This document shows, piece by piece, positions 11,605 through 23,585 of a stretch of DNA of 64,000 bases; positions within the stretch are counted from its first letter, which is position 1, and the number at the start of each line of letters is the position of its first letter. The notes beneath the pieces are model-generated. The model did no database searches, was not told where the DNA came from, and saw only the letters and a program-made list of their open reading frames with translations. The stretch comes from Diphasiastrum complanatum (Eukaryota > Streptophyta > Lycopodiopsida > Lycopodiales > Lycopodiaceae), in contig CM055100.1 in assembly GCA_029204225.1 (NCBI GenBank), positions 49,523,083 to 49,587,082 of the forward strand, written 5' to 3'. The position numbers and the translations under genes are program-made.

Positions 11605-13575
11605 CTTATCAAAAGAAAAAGAGGAATCAACCTAGTCTGCCTGTTGTTTGGAATGAGAAATTGAATCAATGTTTTGAGAAACTTAAAACAATTATTGTTT
11701 CAGCTCCTGTGTTACAAATTGCAAATCCAGATTTACCTTACGTCATGAGAATGGACGCAAGTGATGTTGCAGTTGGAGCAGTTCTATTACAAATGGATAG
11801 GCCACTAGCATTTGAGAGCAAAAATGTATTGGTCCTCAGTTGCATTATACTACGCAGGAAAATGAATTGTTTGCGATAATCCATGCACTTAAAACCTAGA
11901 GACACTACTTGTATGGTAGTAATTTTGTGGTGTATACGGATCACCAGCCTCTTAAGTATTTTTGTAATCAACATGATCTTTGAGAGAGAAAAGCTCGATG
12001 GGCTAAATTGATACAGGAAATCTGTGAGATAAGAGACAGCTCTAATCAAGTTGCAGACGCTCTAAGTTGGATCGGTGAACTGAATGAATTGTCATTCAAC
12101 CAGATTTCTATGGATCTATATCTTTCGCTAAGAGGAAAATATGAATCAGACTCCCATTTTGGTCACATTTGGAACATTGTTTAGACCAGGAGAAATGTGG
12201 ACAGTGTTGAGTCAGAAACACAAGAGATTCAACTAACTAGGAAAGATAAGGAGATTGTGGAACAGTTCACCATTCGAGATGGATTACTATTTCGGAATGG
12301 GAAAGTTTGCGTACTTGGTGATGATGAGCTCAAATGTAAGATTTTGTTTGAATGTCATGACATACCCTATGCAGGACATCTCGGTATACACATGACTCTG
12401 GACTTGGTTAAAAGGCAATTTTATTGGCCAAAGCTCAAGCCATATGTCAATATGTTGTTAAATGCAAACCTTGTCAACTAGAAAAGGCTGAACGCCATAA
12501 GGCTGCTGGTTTGTTGCATCCGTTAGATATCCCTGATAAGAAATGGAAAAGCATATCTATGGATTTTGTAGTTGGACTTCCAAAGACCCAATGGCAAAAT
12601 GATTCTATTTGGTTTGTAGTGGATGCTAGTTGCATTCATACCAGTCAAGTCAACTATAAAGGCTTCTGAATTAGCCCAAATCTTTGTTGAAAGATTATTT
12701 CGGTTGTATGGTCTGCCAAGTGACATTGTTAGTGATAGAGATCCTAAGTTCACAGGTCACTTTTGGTCAGTAGTATTCCATAAACTTGAAACTTCTTTGA
12801 GTTTAAGTTCTTCTGATCATCTTGAATCACAGACAGAAAGGACTAATCAAACTATGGAAAATATTTTGAGAATGTATGTTTCTCACAGGAAATCTCATTG
12901 GGAAGATTATCTCCCACTGGTTGAGTTTGCATATAATAGTAGGAAACATTCTGCTACAAGTTAAAGTCCTTGTACGGTTTTCAACCTAGATCTCCAGTAA
13001 ATGTAGAGACGAAATCTGTTAAGATCCAAAAGGTTGCTGATTTTTTGCATGACATGCAAGAGATGTTGCAAGTGGCTAAGGATAGTATCTGTAGTGCTCA
13101 GGATAGAACTAAACACTATACCGATCTTAAGAGATCTCCAAGAGATTTTAAAGTTGATGACTGGGTATATCTTAGGATTCAAAAAGATTCTAAGACATTA
13201 CGTACAGGGAAGCATTATAAGCTGTCTACCCGTTATTGTGGACCTTTTAGGATTGAACGTAGAATTGGTTCTTTGGCATATGAACTTGATATTCAAGGAA
13301 AATCGACTGCACACCCAGTGTTTCATGTAAGTCGTTTGAAACTAAGTTTACATGACGGTGATACAGTTGGATTGGATGAGGATTTACCCCATTTGGAAGA
13401 TTTGTCGCTTAGTGTACCTTTGGAACCTGAGAAAGTGCTCAGAACCAGATATAAACAATTGAGAAATCGTTCAATCTCTAAGTGCTTAATTCGGTGGAAG
13501 GGTTGTATCGAGGATGATGATTCTTGGGAGAGAATTGCTATCGTAAAGAAGAATTTCCCGAAGTTTAGCTTCTAA
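11605..13575 (+). pseudogene. GypA: Ty3/gypsy chromovirus pol (RNase H, integrase, chromodomain)
   Basis: Domains in order: RNase H (APVLQIANPDLPYVMRMDAS near 11705, then VVYTDHQPLKYF), the integrase zinc-binding region (HDIPYAGHLGIHMT, ending in CKPCQ), the integrase core with SMDFVVGLP (first Asp), VSDRDPKFTGHFW (second Asp) and a degraded SQTERTNQ segment that normally carries Glu, then the GPFRIERRIGSLAYEL and HPVFHVSRLK region. A C-terminal chromodomain reads CLIRWKGC followed by DDSWE. The chromodomain marks it as a chromovirus. Frame jumps near 11880, 12470 and 12640, stops and a TAA at 12962 show that it is dead. RT, protease and gag are absent on the left, where CopD1 abuts. Confidence 0.92.
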
Positions 13576-13590
13576 GGATAGAAGTAGTTT

Positions 13591-13603
13591 AAGGAGAGAA
13601 GAA
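13591..13603 (+). other. GypA polypurine tract
   Basis: AAGGAGAGAAGAA lies immediately before the TGTTATG start of the 3' LTR, the expected plus-strand primer position. Confidence 0.8.
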
Positions 13604-14110
13604 TGTTATGTCCATGACCAGTACATAGGATACAATATACTCTAGGACCTAGTCTTGGATACATGGTACTCTAGTGAAACAAGCTATTAGTTATGCCACG
13701 TCATGCTGGACGTGACCCGAAAGTAACTAATATCCTTGTGAGGTCCAGAATACACTAAATGGAGTTTAGACAAGGTATGAGACAGTGTATGCATGTGTGG
13801 AGTTATCAATAGCAATTCTATGAATAGTTTGTCCATGCTTAGGACTCTATTCTAGGTGAATCTATGTTTAGGAAATTTAGGGCTATGCATGGTTATGTGC
13901 CCAGGTTGCTTTTGGCTCTATATATTGGGTCCAAACTCGCCCTACTCATTATGGTTTTGGATTCATTGCCAGGCTCTCACTCTATATTTATCCTTCTTGT
14001 TTCTGTGCCTGGGGGCGAGGCTTCTAGAGTTTGATTGGATGCTTCTACGTAGTTGGGGGGTTTCTCCATAGTGTGTTATCCATTGTGTTTGTGATTTGTA
14101 AGCAGGATCT
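13604..14110 (+). repeat. GypA 3' LTR, right end approximate
   Basis: Starts TGTTATGTCCATGACC after the polypurine tract. A TATA-like TATATATT occurs near 13919. CACTA-type coding sequence begins near 14110, so the LTR ends around there. No clean CA end or target duplication was found. Confidence 0.7.
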
Positions 14111-15832
14111 AAGGAGCTTCACTTATAATGATGCTCATGATAATGATACTGAGGTACTACACAATGAAGCAATGCATGACATGTTTGAATCATATTTTAC
14201 AACCAACAATGAATGTGCACACTCAACGGGTGGAGAGAACATGGATGAAAGTGAAGAGTTGTGTGATAATGAAAACGAGATATTACTACGCAAAGAAGCC
14301 GATACTCCCTTGTGTCTAGGAGAATCATTTTCTCGACTGGCAACACTTCTCTTTCTAAACTTACAAGTTACGTACAAATGGAGTTCTAGTAGTGTTACGT
14401 CATTGTTCAGGTGTGCATAAACCCTAAATGCATTATATTGTTTGTTAGGATTTAGGGTTATGCATTCATTTTTACAAACACAATATTATTTTGTAGTTTA
14501 TCACAAAAAATACTTCCAAAAGACAATGTGATGCCAAAAAAGTGAAACGAAGCTCGAAACGTGTTGAGCAAGCTTGGAATGGATAACGAAAAGATTCATG
14601 CATGTCCAAATGACCACATTTTATATAGGGGTGTGCATTCAGAAAAAGATCAATGTCCAACATGTAACACATCATGATACAAAACAAACGTTCAAGGATC
14701 GAGTGTGCCACAAAAAGTGTTACGTCATTTTCTTGTCATCCACTACATCGTTTGTTTCGATGCAGATGTTTGGCACAACTAGTAGATTAGCATGCTAAGA
14801 ATCGATCTATGGATGATGTTATGTGGGTACCAAGTGACTCACCTACGTGGAAACATATTGATGAGCAATGGTCCGAGTTCAAAAATGAACCTCGTCATTA
14901 ATGATTTGGTTTAGCAATGGATGGTAGCAATAAATGGCATAAATCCTTTCGGTGTTCGAACCTCAACATGGTCCATGTGGCCAGTTGTTCTTGTTAGTTA
15001 TAATAATCCTCCATGGCTAAGTATAAAGATGAGACATTTGTTTCTAGCTCTATTGGTTCCAAGAAAATACAAGGTTAAGAACATGGATGTTTATCTTGAA
15101 CCATTCATTGAAGAATTGTCCAAGCTTTGGAATGGTGTCAATGCGTATGACATCGCAAGGCCTTTGCAAGAAAGAAATTTCACTCTTCGTGAAATTCTAG
15201 TGTGGAAAATGCATGATTATCTCGGTTTGAGTGAATGTTCAGGTATGATTAATCTTTGTTTGGATTGTTAATAATAATCATTTATTTTCGCGATCTATTA
15301 CATCTCATAAATATATGCGAACTTTCTAATGCAATCATAAATGTAGGTTCTACAACATCTGGATATAAAGCATGCTACATATGTGGGCCAAATTTGGAAA
15401 GCTGTCATAGTACAAATTTGTTGAGGAAAGTTATGTATGAAAATCATCGAAAGTACCTAACCAATCGATCATCCTTTTTGGACAAACCAAAGGCGAGCTT
15501 GGGGAAGACCAGAAGATGGCCCTTTAATCACACCTCCACCCATCCGAATGAGAGTAAAAGATTGGTATGATGAGTGGATGAAACAACATGATGTAAATGA
15601 TTCTTGGGATAAGTCAATTCCAAACATGAAGAGATTATCAATATTCCAACGATTACTCTGTTAGAATAATCTCTTAATCAATCACCTCTTGGATCCTATG
15701 CATAAATACAAAACATGGGTGAATCTATATTGAAACATATAATTGGTGAAAAAGACCCTGTTGTAGCACGTCAAGACTTGGAGGTGGCTAAGGTGAAGAG
15801 GCCTTATTGGATTCGAAACGATGAAAGTGGGA

Positions 15833-16082
15833 TGACAAGTAGTCCTAGTGTGCCATGGATTCTAACAAAGGGAGAGCTCTCACATATGTCATAAGACAAA
15901 TAAGAACTCCAACTGGCTATGCCACATTCCTTGTGCAACTCTTTCACCAAAGATGACAAATAGTCCTAGTGTGCCATGGATTCTAACAAAGGAAGAGCTC
16001 TCACATGTAAAAAATGTCATAAGACAAATAAGCTTGAACTCCAATTGGCTATGCACATTCCTTGTGCAACTCTTTCACCAAA
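15833..16082. repeat. Tandem duplication (~120 bp) inside T1
   Basis: GATGACAAGTAGTCCTAGTG starts a ~120-bp block at about 15833 that repeats from about 15953 with small indels, both ending CTCTTTCACCAAA. It duplicates transposase coding sequence. Confidence 0.92.
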
Positions 16083-16158
16083 GATGACAGATTAAGTGGA
16101 TTAAAATTTCACGATTGGCTAAAGATGTTGCAATTCATTCTTCCGATTACTATTCAAG

Positions 16159-16320
16159 GTTGCTTAGGAGACAATCTACAAAGTACTTTGTACAAATCAG
16201 CATCAATTGTTAGGTATTTACAAAACTTATTTGTGACATGTTGCTTAGGAGACAATCTACGAAGTACTTTTTTGTACAAATTAGCATCAATTGTTAGATA
16301 TTTACAAAACTCATTTTTGA
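16159..16320. repeat. Tandem duplication (~82 bp) inside T1
   Basis: TTGCTTAGGAGACAATCTAC begins two adjacent ~82-bp copies (about 16159 and 16241). Translated, the segment CLGDNL..T..YK.ASIVRYLQN appears twice in one frame, while T2 has one. Confidence 0.92.
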
Positions 16321-17796
16321 CTAGGGACATCAAAAAAGACATGATAATACAAAAAGAATGCACCCCGTTATTTGTACATTATTTTATGTAATGTTTATCT
16401 TGTACGTGGATCACCTTAAAGGAGATCAAATGGAGTGAAATGCATTCGAAACGACTGAAACTGTGTGCTTGCTAGAAAGAGATTTTCCAACTTCTTTCAT
16501 GGATATACACGTTCATCTACTTGTGCATTTGGTTGATGAAATTTCCATTGCCCGACCAATACACACTAGATGGATGTTCTACCTTGAGCTTTTTATGAAA
16601 ATTCTAAAAGAATTTGTGAGACAAAAGACAAGGCCAGAAGGTTGGCTTGTTCAAGAATCATTGTTTTACACCACAAAATATCTCTCACAAATACACCCTA
16701 GCGCACCAAGTTATGGCGTGCTGAAGAGGACAAATGCGTTAAAGGTGAATCACCTCAAGGGAAAGAAGTCTTAAGAAAAATGTCTGCGTCATTACATGAA
16801 AAAAATTTGGCACATTCATTTTATACAATTGAGGAAGAATGGACAAGTGGATTTTGAAGTACAAAGAAGCCAAAAAGGAGAGAAGTGTGGCCTTGAGATG
16901 AAAAAACAAATGTACTCTTTCAGGAGAAGGAACAGGACTGTGACTCACCATTTGCATGTGAATGAAGAGTCATTAGAACAATTACCTTCTCGATGCACAT
17001 GTGAATGGATTTATGATACTCACGAAAAAGCAACTGAAAATGGTGAACACGTGACAGAACAAGAGTGGGAATTTGCTCGCAATTGTTCATGGCAGATAAG
17101 TAATTTTTTAATTTGAAAAGGGTGATATAAATTTGTTTATTCTAGTTCTAAATCCTAAACCCTAAAATGTTAAGATATGTTGTGTCAATACGAAACATAC
17201 AATGTCATATGGGCATACAGATATTACTTTCGTATTAAGGGCATTGATACCAAAAGACGCACATTTGATTGTGGCATAATGGCAAACTTTCAGCAGGAGA
17301 GTTGATCTAGAGCAAACGACACAAATATCATTTTAGGTGACCTAGACTATGTCGGCACACTTCAACATATTTACGAGGTCGACTATGGAAGTAATGGAAA
17401 ATACTTCATCTTTGATATGCAATGGTTCAAAGTTAACTATTGTGGAAACAATGCTATGATTAGAAAGGATGTGTCTAGATTCTTTGCAATTGACTCGACA
17501 AAAGTAATACCTATGAACTCATATGACACGTTCATGCTGCCACGACATTGTGAACAGATATAACTACCTTGCAAATTGCACTCTATTGTATGTGACTGTT
17601 TTGTTCGATCACTTTGAACACAGATTGTGATCACATTGTGCATTGATTTTGTCTATTGTAGATCATATTTCATCCGAAGCGATTATCTCCTTAGTGGTTA
17701 TATGTTGTCCAACTCAATACAAGATCACGACGTATATTTGAAGATAGAGAAATTGCATCAAATATGTCAAACGACGTAGACAACGAGGTAATTACT

Positions 17797-18546
17797 TTAT
17801 ATGAGGACCGTTGTATTGCGTTCATCATCTACGTCGACCATTACAAAGATTATTGTCTCCAACGCTAAATGAGGATGAAGAATCTTATATACCAAAATAA
17901 CAAGAAGTAGGTTCAAACAATGCTTGATAAACATTTCCTCCCAATACTTGATAGATATAGATGTTGCATATGAATTACCTCTTTGTTTAAAAAGTATGAA
18001 CATACCAATGTATCTATTAGACCATTTTTCTTTTCAACTTGTTAACATTCAATGAACTCAAAGAATTGCACGCTTCTACATATTTACATATTTATGAAGT
18101 TCACATTCATTAGCTTCCACTTATTATCTTATGTAAACATCTACGCAAATGCTGAATAATGCTCCTAACATTTGACATATTTAATGACACAAACCAAATA
18201 CAATCAAGATGCATGGATTATACATCTCTACATATGAATGAAATTTAAATCTTCACATTTGACTTATTGTCTTTTGCAAACATTTGGGTAGAGGACGGTT
18301 GAAACTATACTTGATGAACAATTCCTCCCCAAACCTGATAGATCTAGTGGCACAGACCATTATATAAGTGCTCTTTACATTCCTAGTAAAATATTCTTCT
18401 TTTCCATTGGTGCGTTCTTCAAAATCACAATTCGTCAATAGAGGGTGGCCAATGGAACTATTTATATATGCAGCAATGTTTCCATGCACATATGGACGTC
18501 CATCAATGTATGTACGATTTGCCCTTGAGATGTTGTCTCCTTGCAT
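17797..18546 (-). pseudogene. SET-domain gene fragment (C-terminal SET), with a partial duplicate
   Basis: The minus frame 18253-18546 has the layout of a SET C-terminal half: NIAAYINSS (usual NIARFINHS), TNCDFEE, then VCATRSIRFGEELFIKYSF, resembling the A.R.I..GEEL..DY signature. SET domains transfer methyl groups to lysines, but here the cofactor-contacting NHS reads NSS and the pre-SET/SET N-terminal part is missing. A second, weaker copy of the last ~20 residues (ATSISIKYWEEMFIKHCLN) lies downstream at about 17930-17990. The fragment follows T1 in the opposite orientation. It could be a captured host fragment or part of a transposon gene. It is not a working enzyme as seen. Confidence 0.6.

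Positions 18547-18547
<1 letters not shown>

Positions 18548-18620
<73 letters not shown>
18548..18620. repeat. (CT)n microsatellite
   Basis: 73 bp of uninterrupted CT dinucleotides, interrupting the upstream side of the SET fragment. Confidence 0.97.
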
Positions 18621-18623
<3 letters not shown>

Positions 18624-18672
18624 CATGAAGCATAAATTAATATATAACACAAACCGTAAACCAGTAGCATGA

Positions 18673-18752
18673 AACACACACACGCACACACACAAACACA
18701 CACAAACACACGCATGCACACACACACCCACCCACCCACACCCTAAACACAC
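18673..18752. repeat. Imperfect (AC)n microsatellite
   Basis: ACACAC with scattered G, A and CCC interruptions. It generates long but meaningless frames. Confidence 0.95.
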
Positions 18753-18971
18753 ATGAAGAGAAAAACAGAGAGAACATTATAGAGTGCTAATCAAAACTCC
18801 CGAACCACACGATTATATCCTACTCCAAAATGTCACCACATGCTCCCTCCGTACGGCATTTGGGCTTTTTTGTGGAACTCATCTTCCAACAAAAAACATT
18901 TGAACCACATCTTTAACGGAAGAAAACAAGGGCTACACACCTTCCTAGAATTGGGAGTGTTGGTTACTTTT

Positions 18972-18973
<2 letters not shown>

Positions 18974-19056
<83 letters not shown>
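18974..19056. repeat. (CT)n microsatellite
   Basis: 83 bp of CT dinucleotides. Confidence 0.97.
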
Positions 19057-19058
<2 letters not shown>

Positions 19059-19089
19059 ACGTGAATGAGTCTATTATGGGTGATTGGAT

Positions 19090-19280
19090 ATGGAAATCAA
19101 GATTAACTACATTCAATCATTCTATTTGGATTTTTTCTTTTAAAAGCAAGTGAGAGATTAACTTCATCTAATCATTCTATTTGGATTTTTCCTTTTAGAA
19201 GCAAGTGAGAGATAAACTTCATCTAATTATTCTATTTGGATTTTTTCTTTTAGAAGCAAGTGAGAGATTAACTTCAAAGT
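19090..19280. repeat. Triplicated ~65-bp tandem repeat
   Basis: A unit containing AATCATTCTATTTGGATTTT and AGAAGCAAGTGAGAGATTAA occurs three times with a period of about 65 bp (starts near 19115, 19176 and 19226, the last two closer together). The copies are nearly identical. Confidence 0.85.
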
Positions 19281-19374
19281 ATCGTGGCACTCATCCTATC
19301 GCTCAATATTTATTGGCCAAACTATACTTGAAGTGTCATAAGGGTCAAAGATTGAAGCAATTCCAAAAAATACT

Positions 19375-19946
19375 TTAAAGAGTTTACCTCTCGTACTCTT
19401 GGATTCTCTATGTGCACTCCATTGGTCCAAATATGATCGTTGACAATCCTCCTTGTCCGAATCCTAAGGCCTTTGCATTGTGTGTATGTACATGGTATCC
19501 TCTCATCATATTCTGGTTGAAACTAGTCCAATAATCCAATTGCAAATTGCACAAATTCTTTCAGTGTCATTCAAGTGAAAATTGACAAATTCTAACATGT
19601 GACAAATTGTAACATGTGACAAAAATTGACAAAATAGTATTTGTACATTTAGTGCATTTGCAACCTTCATTTGTGATTGAGTGGTGTCTTGGCTTTCCAA
19701 AGAGCAATATACTATATCACAATCCTCACCCAAATCGAAGTACATCACTATTACGAATAAAAACATTATGACATAAATCAATATATATACATGTGATGGA
19801 TCAATAGGCGGTTTACATCGACTGATGGAAGAGCTTGAAGATGAACTAGTCAATAGCTGTTCATTGTACTTTAGTCTTGCTTGCTCCTTTTTTCTGTGAT
19901 AGAGCTCAATTCTCTCTTTCAAGATGGAATGATCAAAATCAAACAA
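19375..19946 (-). pseudogene. Possible upstream exons of the SET-type gene
   Basis: Minus-strand stretches with exon character: 19946-19804 (FDFDHSILKERIELYHRKKE, Ser-rich, ending SH before GTATAT), about 19741-19647 (FDLGEDCDIVYCSLESQD, ending before GTACAAA) and about 19515-19392 (EYDERIPCTYTQCKGLRIRT, ending before GTAAAC). Each is bounded by a plausible GT donor. I do not recognise the protein. Linking these to the SET fragment rests only on shared strand and order. Confidence 0.35.
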
Positions 19947-19949
19947 TCA

Positions 19950-20800
19950 GTCATATACTCAATTGATTCATTGCCCACTCAATCACTCATATGATTAATT
20001 AATACTTGGCTCGAGTTAGTTAGGGATAAATCTCTTTGGATTGGCCTAGTGTGCCGTGGTATCTCATGACGAGCAATATGCATTCGCCCTTTCTATCTAT
20101 TTTTGCTTTGCATGCAAGATGATGTTCCTCGAATCGAAAAGAAAAGACGAGCAATTGGACAATGTCAATCAATCATATACTAGATAGCACACCATTGATC
20201 AGCATCTTTATTACAATGCTAAATGATATTTCAACTAATTACTGTGATTTCATATAAGGTTATATAGGTCACACACCAACAATTAAAAAGATATATCATA
20301 TAGGTCACATATCACTAAGGTCCTCAATATAACATAAATGCTTTTAATCATGAATCTAAATGACCCCATGCAACTATTTAAGAGGCCACATGACAAATGC
20401 AAAAATTTTCTATTTGACCATATAATTATGTCATCAAATTATATCAAATCTATGACACCTAGATTATTATTAAACTAAATGTTTTATGACATCACCAATT
20501 TGACATAATATTATGTCATAAAATCTTAAAAAACTTGTCATATTACTTGTTTAGTAAAATATTCACTATTTCTTATCCATGGTTTTGTCTTGTATGTCAA
20601 ATCTCAAGAAAAATAAAATTTATACAATATAAAACTAGTTTTAACAATTAAATACTACCATAATGATATTTGAATTGATTTTTTTATGTTCCATCATATT
20701 AAAAAATATATTCTATGTAAAATCCTACAGTAAAATATTCTCATAAAATCTAGAAAAGATTTTGAGAATATTGAATGACATTTAAAGCATGCAAGCCCAT
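19950..20800. other. AT-rich stretch without a recognisable gene
   Basis: No significant frame. Short motifs such as TATGACAT/ATGTCATA recur in both orientations at 20400-20530, suggesting a decayed repeat. Confidence 0.6.
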
Positions 20801-20839
20801 GTGGGGGACCCTCTCACGTGTGAAGAGAGGGAAAAAAAA

Positions 20840-20876
20840 TCACGTGGAACATCCACGCGTGGATAATCCATGCGAA
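20840..20876. repeat. PalT left subterminal repeats
   Basis: CACGTGGAACATCCACGCGTGGATAATCCATGCG (given by position 20841-20874) contains the perfect 14-nt palindrome ATCCACGCGTGGAT at 20851-20864 and further GTGGA/TCCA half-sites. Confidence 0.9.
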
Positions 20877-21192
20877 ACTTGAATGCCAATAAAACAGCAT
20901 TTTCGCGAGCATTCTTGCTCATCTTCTTTTGCTTTCAAGTTTTATAGGTTTTCTTAATCTAGTGTTTAGTGCTCTTGCTTGCTATTGCTCTTCCAAGCTC
21001 TATAGATCTTGCTTCCTTGCTTGTTTGCTTTTGGTTGCTCTTCCTTGCTAGTGATCTTGCTCTAGTGATCTTTCTTGGTATTGATCTTGCTTACTAATGA
21101 TCATTGCTTACTCTTCTAATCTAATAGTCTTCACTACTCTTTCACTCCCATTTTCCACTACTTTCTAACTTTTAAAGTTTTTCTTTGATACA

Positions 21193-22343
21193 ATGTCTTG
21201 AAGTGGTAGGTCAAGTGGAAGGTCAAGTGGGAGACCATCTAGGAGAAGAGCTCGTGAGGAGCCCGAAGAATATAATCAAGAGTGGTTTGAGAATCTATCT
21301 CCTCAGCAAAGTGATAGAATCAAAAATCTTGTGTTATCTTCTTCGGGTGAATCATCCAAGAGAAGAGCTTCCAAAGATGCCCCTTCCCAAAAACCGTGTA
21401 GTGTGTATTATGATCTTAATCCACGTGGTGGAGTTATAAAAAATATGCGTGGCAATGTAGTTCATGCCCGTTTGCGTGATTTAGTTGCTTTATATTTTGG
21501 TAAAGATTACATGATTGATTGGTCCTCCCAATCGCTTGAAGACAAAAATAAAATAATAGAGACTTTATATTCTGAATTTCCTCAATCCAATGCTTTTAGT
21601 AGGACTTGGTCCTTGAATTCAATGTGCCTTTGGATTCAAAACAAAAGGCAATTGATGAGAAGAGCCGTGAGGAATCCCAAGAATCCCACGAAGCCTGGAT
21701 GGTGCTCCAAAAGGGATTGGAGGAAGGTGAAAGAGGAATTGTTGCAAAATAATCGCCAAAAGTATGAACAACAACGTAGGGCTGCCACCTAGAAGCTCTT
21801 TGAACATGGCCAAAGTCAGTTGGGATCGGGAGGAAGGGGCAATCTAGAGGCCCAATTTGTAAGTTCAATATTTTTTACTATGATTCTACTTCTGTAGTGA
21901 GATTGTTAATGTTTTTTTATTGCTAAACTATATTGTATTGCTAAACTATGTTTTTTTGTTGAATGTAGCTTAGTGATTTTGGAAGACACATGACCGTCGC
22001 GGAGTACAAACAAGGTTACGATCATGGATATGTCGGCCTTAAGGCTTTTATGGAATCCCATGGATTGTTTCCAATTGTAAACTCTTAACCTTTATTGTTT
22101 TGTGATTGTTTACTTTGTGGTTTACAAGTAAGTTTAATCTCAATTTAATTGAATCTTTGATTCTATTTTGTAGAGAGGCTCTACAACTTCAAACGTTCAT
22201 GATGTGGAAGAAAATGTGAAAATTTTGAAGAGCAAAATGTGGAAGAGAACGTGAATGAGAGCAAAGGGGAGTTTGATAATGTGGACACCAAAGTACACCT
22301 ACAAGACGAAGGAGGTGAGGAGGGAGGAAGTGATGATAAGTAG
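21193..22343 (+). pseudogene. PalT gene, three exons, unidentified (perhaps Transposase_24-like)
   Basis: Exons 21193-21858, 21969-22076 and 22174-22343, with GT...AG introns of 110 and 97 bp, both phase 0. The frame begins with ATG-TCT and has a TGA as third codon. An RS-rich stretch (GRSSGRSSGRPSRRRARE) and an acidic/charged region follow, then RGNVVHARLRDLVALYFGKD, WCSKRDWRKVKEELLQNNRQ, a TAG at 21790-21792, HGQSQLGSGGR, and in exon 2 FGRHMTVAEYKQGYDHGYVG. Exon 3 is Glu-rich with one apparent indel. The helix-then-charged-then-SG layout recalls Transposase_24 proteins of CACTA elements, but I could not confirm it. Only two stops and one indel break it, so it is young. Confidence 0.55.
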
Positions 22344-23154
22344 AGGTTTTTTAATTAAATGTAAGGCCTTGTAGAAGGCAATGTAGGAAGGGAGAATTTA
22401 TTCTATCATCAATGTACTTTTTTTTAAATCAATCAATATAATGTTTTGGCATCACATCATTCTTGCAAAAAATTTTAATGCATATATTTTTAATGCATGA
22501 ATGCAAATGTATAGCCTATTGAATGCACATCTATTGAATGCAAATGTATCTATTGATGTATTCAATGCAATGTATAGTCTATTTAATGCACATCTATGGA
22601 ATGCAAATGTATCTATTGATGAATTCAATGCAATGCATCTATTTTAGCACATGATTTGCATGCTAGAATGCACAATAGAAAGTAATAAAAAGCACAATGG
22701 AAAGTAATGTAAACCACAATATAATGCATCAATAGATAACACATTAAGTTATCAACTAAAAATCAAATGAATCAAAATAAATGTGAATCTACCTTTACTA
22801 TTGTATCTCCATTGTTTTGCAATCTTTGCTTTTCCTTTTGCATGCACTTGATATTTCAATCCTTTGCAATGAAAGCTCTTTTTTCATTTTTCATATCCAA
22901 GCCTACATCACAAACAAAAAAGATCTTAAAACTTATAATCACAAAACACATACTATTAACATCCATCAATGAACTAAAAACCCTAAACACTATCAATCTT
23001 CTCACTCACATTCATCCCCATCTCATCCTCACTCCCATCTATATTCTCTTTTCCTCTGACTCACACAACAGAAAAAAGGAAGTCGACCTCTAGTTTAGGA
23101 GCAAACCACATTTTGGTTCGCGCCAAATGTTTTTTTTTGGGTCAAAAAAACTTG

Positions 23155-23585
23155 CATGGATTATCCACGCATGGATAATCCATGCAAAATCTAGAAACTT
23201 AATTGCGTGGATAAAAAAAAAAAATTATCCATGCGGTATCCACGGCCCAGCTCTCTAGATTTCGTGTGGATAAAAAAAATTTCGCGTAGATTATCCACAC
23301 GATATCCATGCGATATCCACGTGAAAGCCGAGCCTTTTTTTTGTAAATTTTGCTATGGCGTGGATTATCCACGCGTGGATTATCCACGTGAAATTATAAT
23401 TCTCATTTCCAGCTCCGGGTGTCAGAGGTTTGCCCAGCTGCCAGTTGTCGGTGTGGATGATCCATGCAGTTTGAATTTCACAACATCCGGCCGATCTGCT
23501 GCCGAAAATGACACTTGCGTGGAACATCCACACGCCCTTATCCACTCGTATATCCACGCCTATCCACGACTATATCCACGCAAAA
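23155..23585. repeat. PalT right subterminal repeats (GTGGATTATCCAC family)
   Basis: Clustered GTGGAT/ATCCAC units in both orientations. One is the perfect 17-nt palindrome GCGTGGATTATCCACGC (23358-23374). Others include the hyphenated pair GCGTGGATA and TTATCCATGC around an A-run at 23204-23235, and five ATCCAC units in 23525-23582. Spacing is irregular, unlike a satellite or a CRISPR array. Confidence 0.92.

Larger units (their letters stand above)
14110..17690 (+). pseudogene. T1: CACTA (En/Spm) TNP2-like transposase relic
   Basis: Fragments of a TNP2/Transposase_21 protein in order: SFSRLATLLFLNLQ, then GINPFGVRTSTWSMWPVVLV near 14938, KVKNMDVYLEPFIEELSKLW and ARPLQERNFTLREILVWKMHDY. A candidate intron (15244-15345, GT...AG) follows, then GYKACYICGPNLESC and the DUF4218-like stretch (LKMLQFILPI; HLLVHLVDEISIARPIHTRW near 16520). 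A DUF4216-like tail near 17328 reads LDYVGTLQHIYEVDYG. It is interrupted by many stops and two tandem duplications. T2 is the same subfamily in the same orientation. The terminal CACTA repeats were not found. Confidence 0.88.

Noticed and set aside
18253-18546. Active histone methyltransferase
   Set aside because: The N-terminal half of SET is missing and the NHS motif is altered.
18368-19064. Several 74-97-codon frames around 18.4-19.1 kb
   Set aside because: Produced by CT and AC microsatellites, apart from the SET fragment, which is listed.
23155-23585. CRISPR-like array of ATCCAC repeats
   Set aside because: Units vary in length, orientation and spacing, and the context is plant nuclear DNA; better explained as transposon subterminal repeats.
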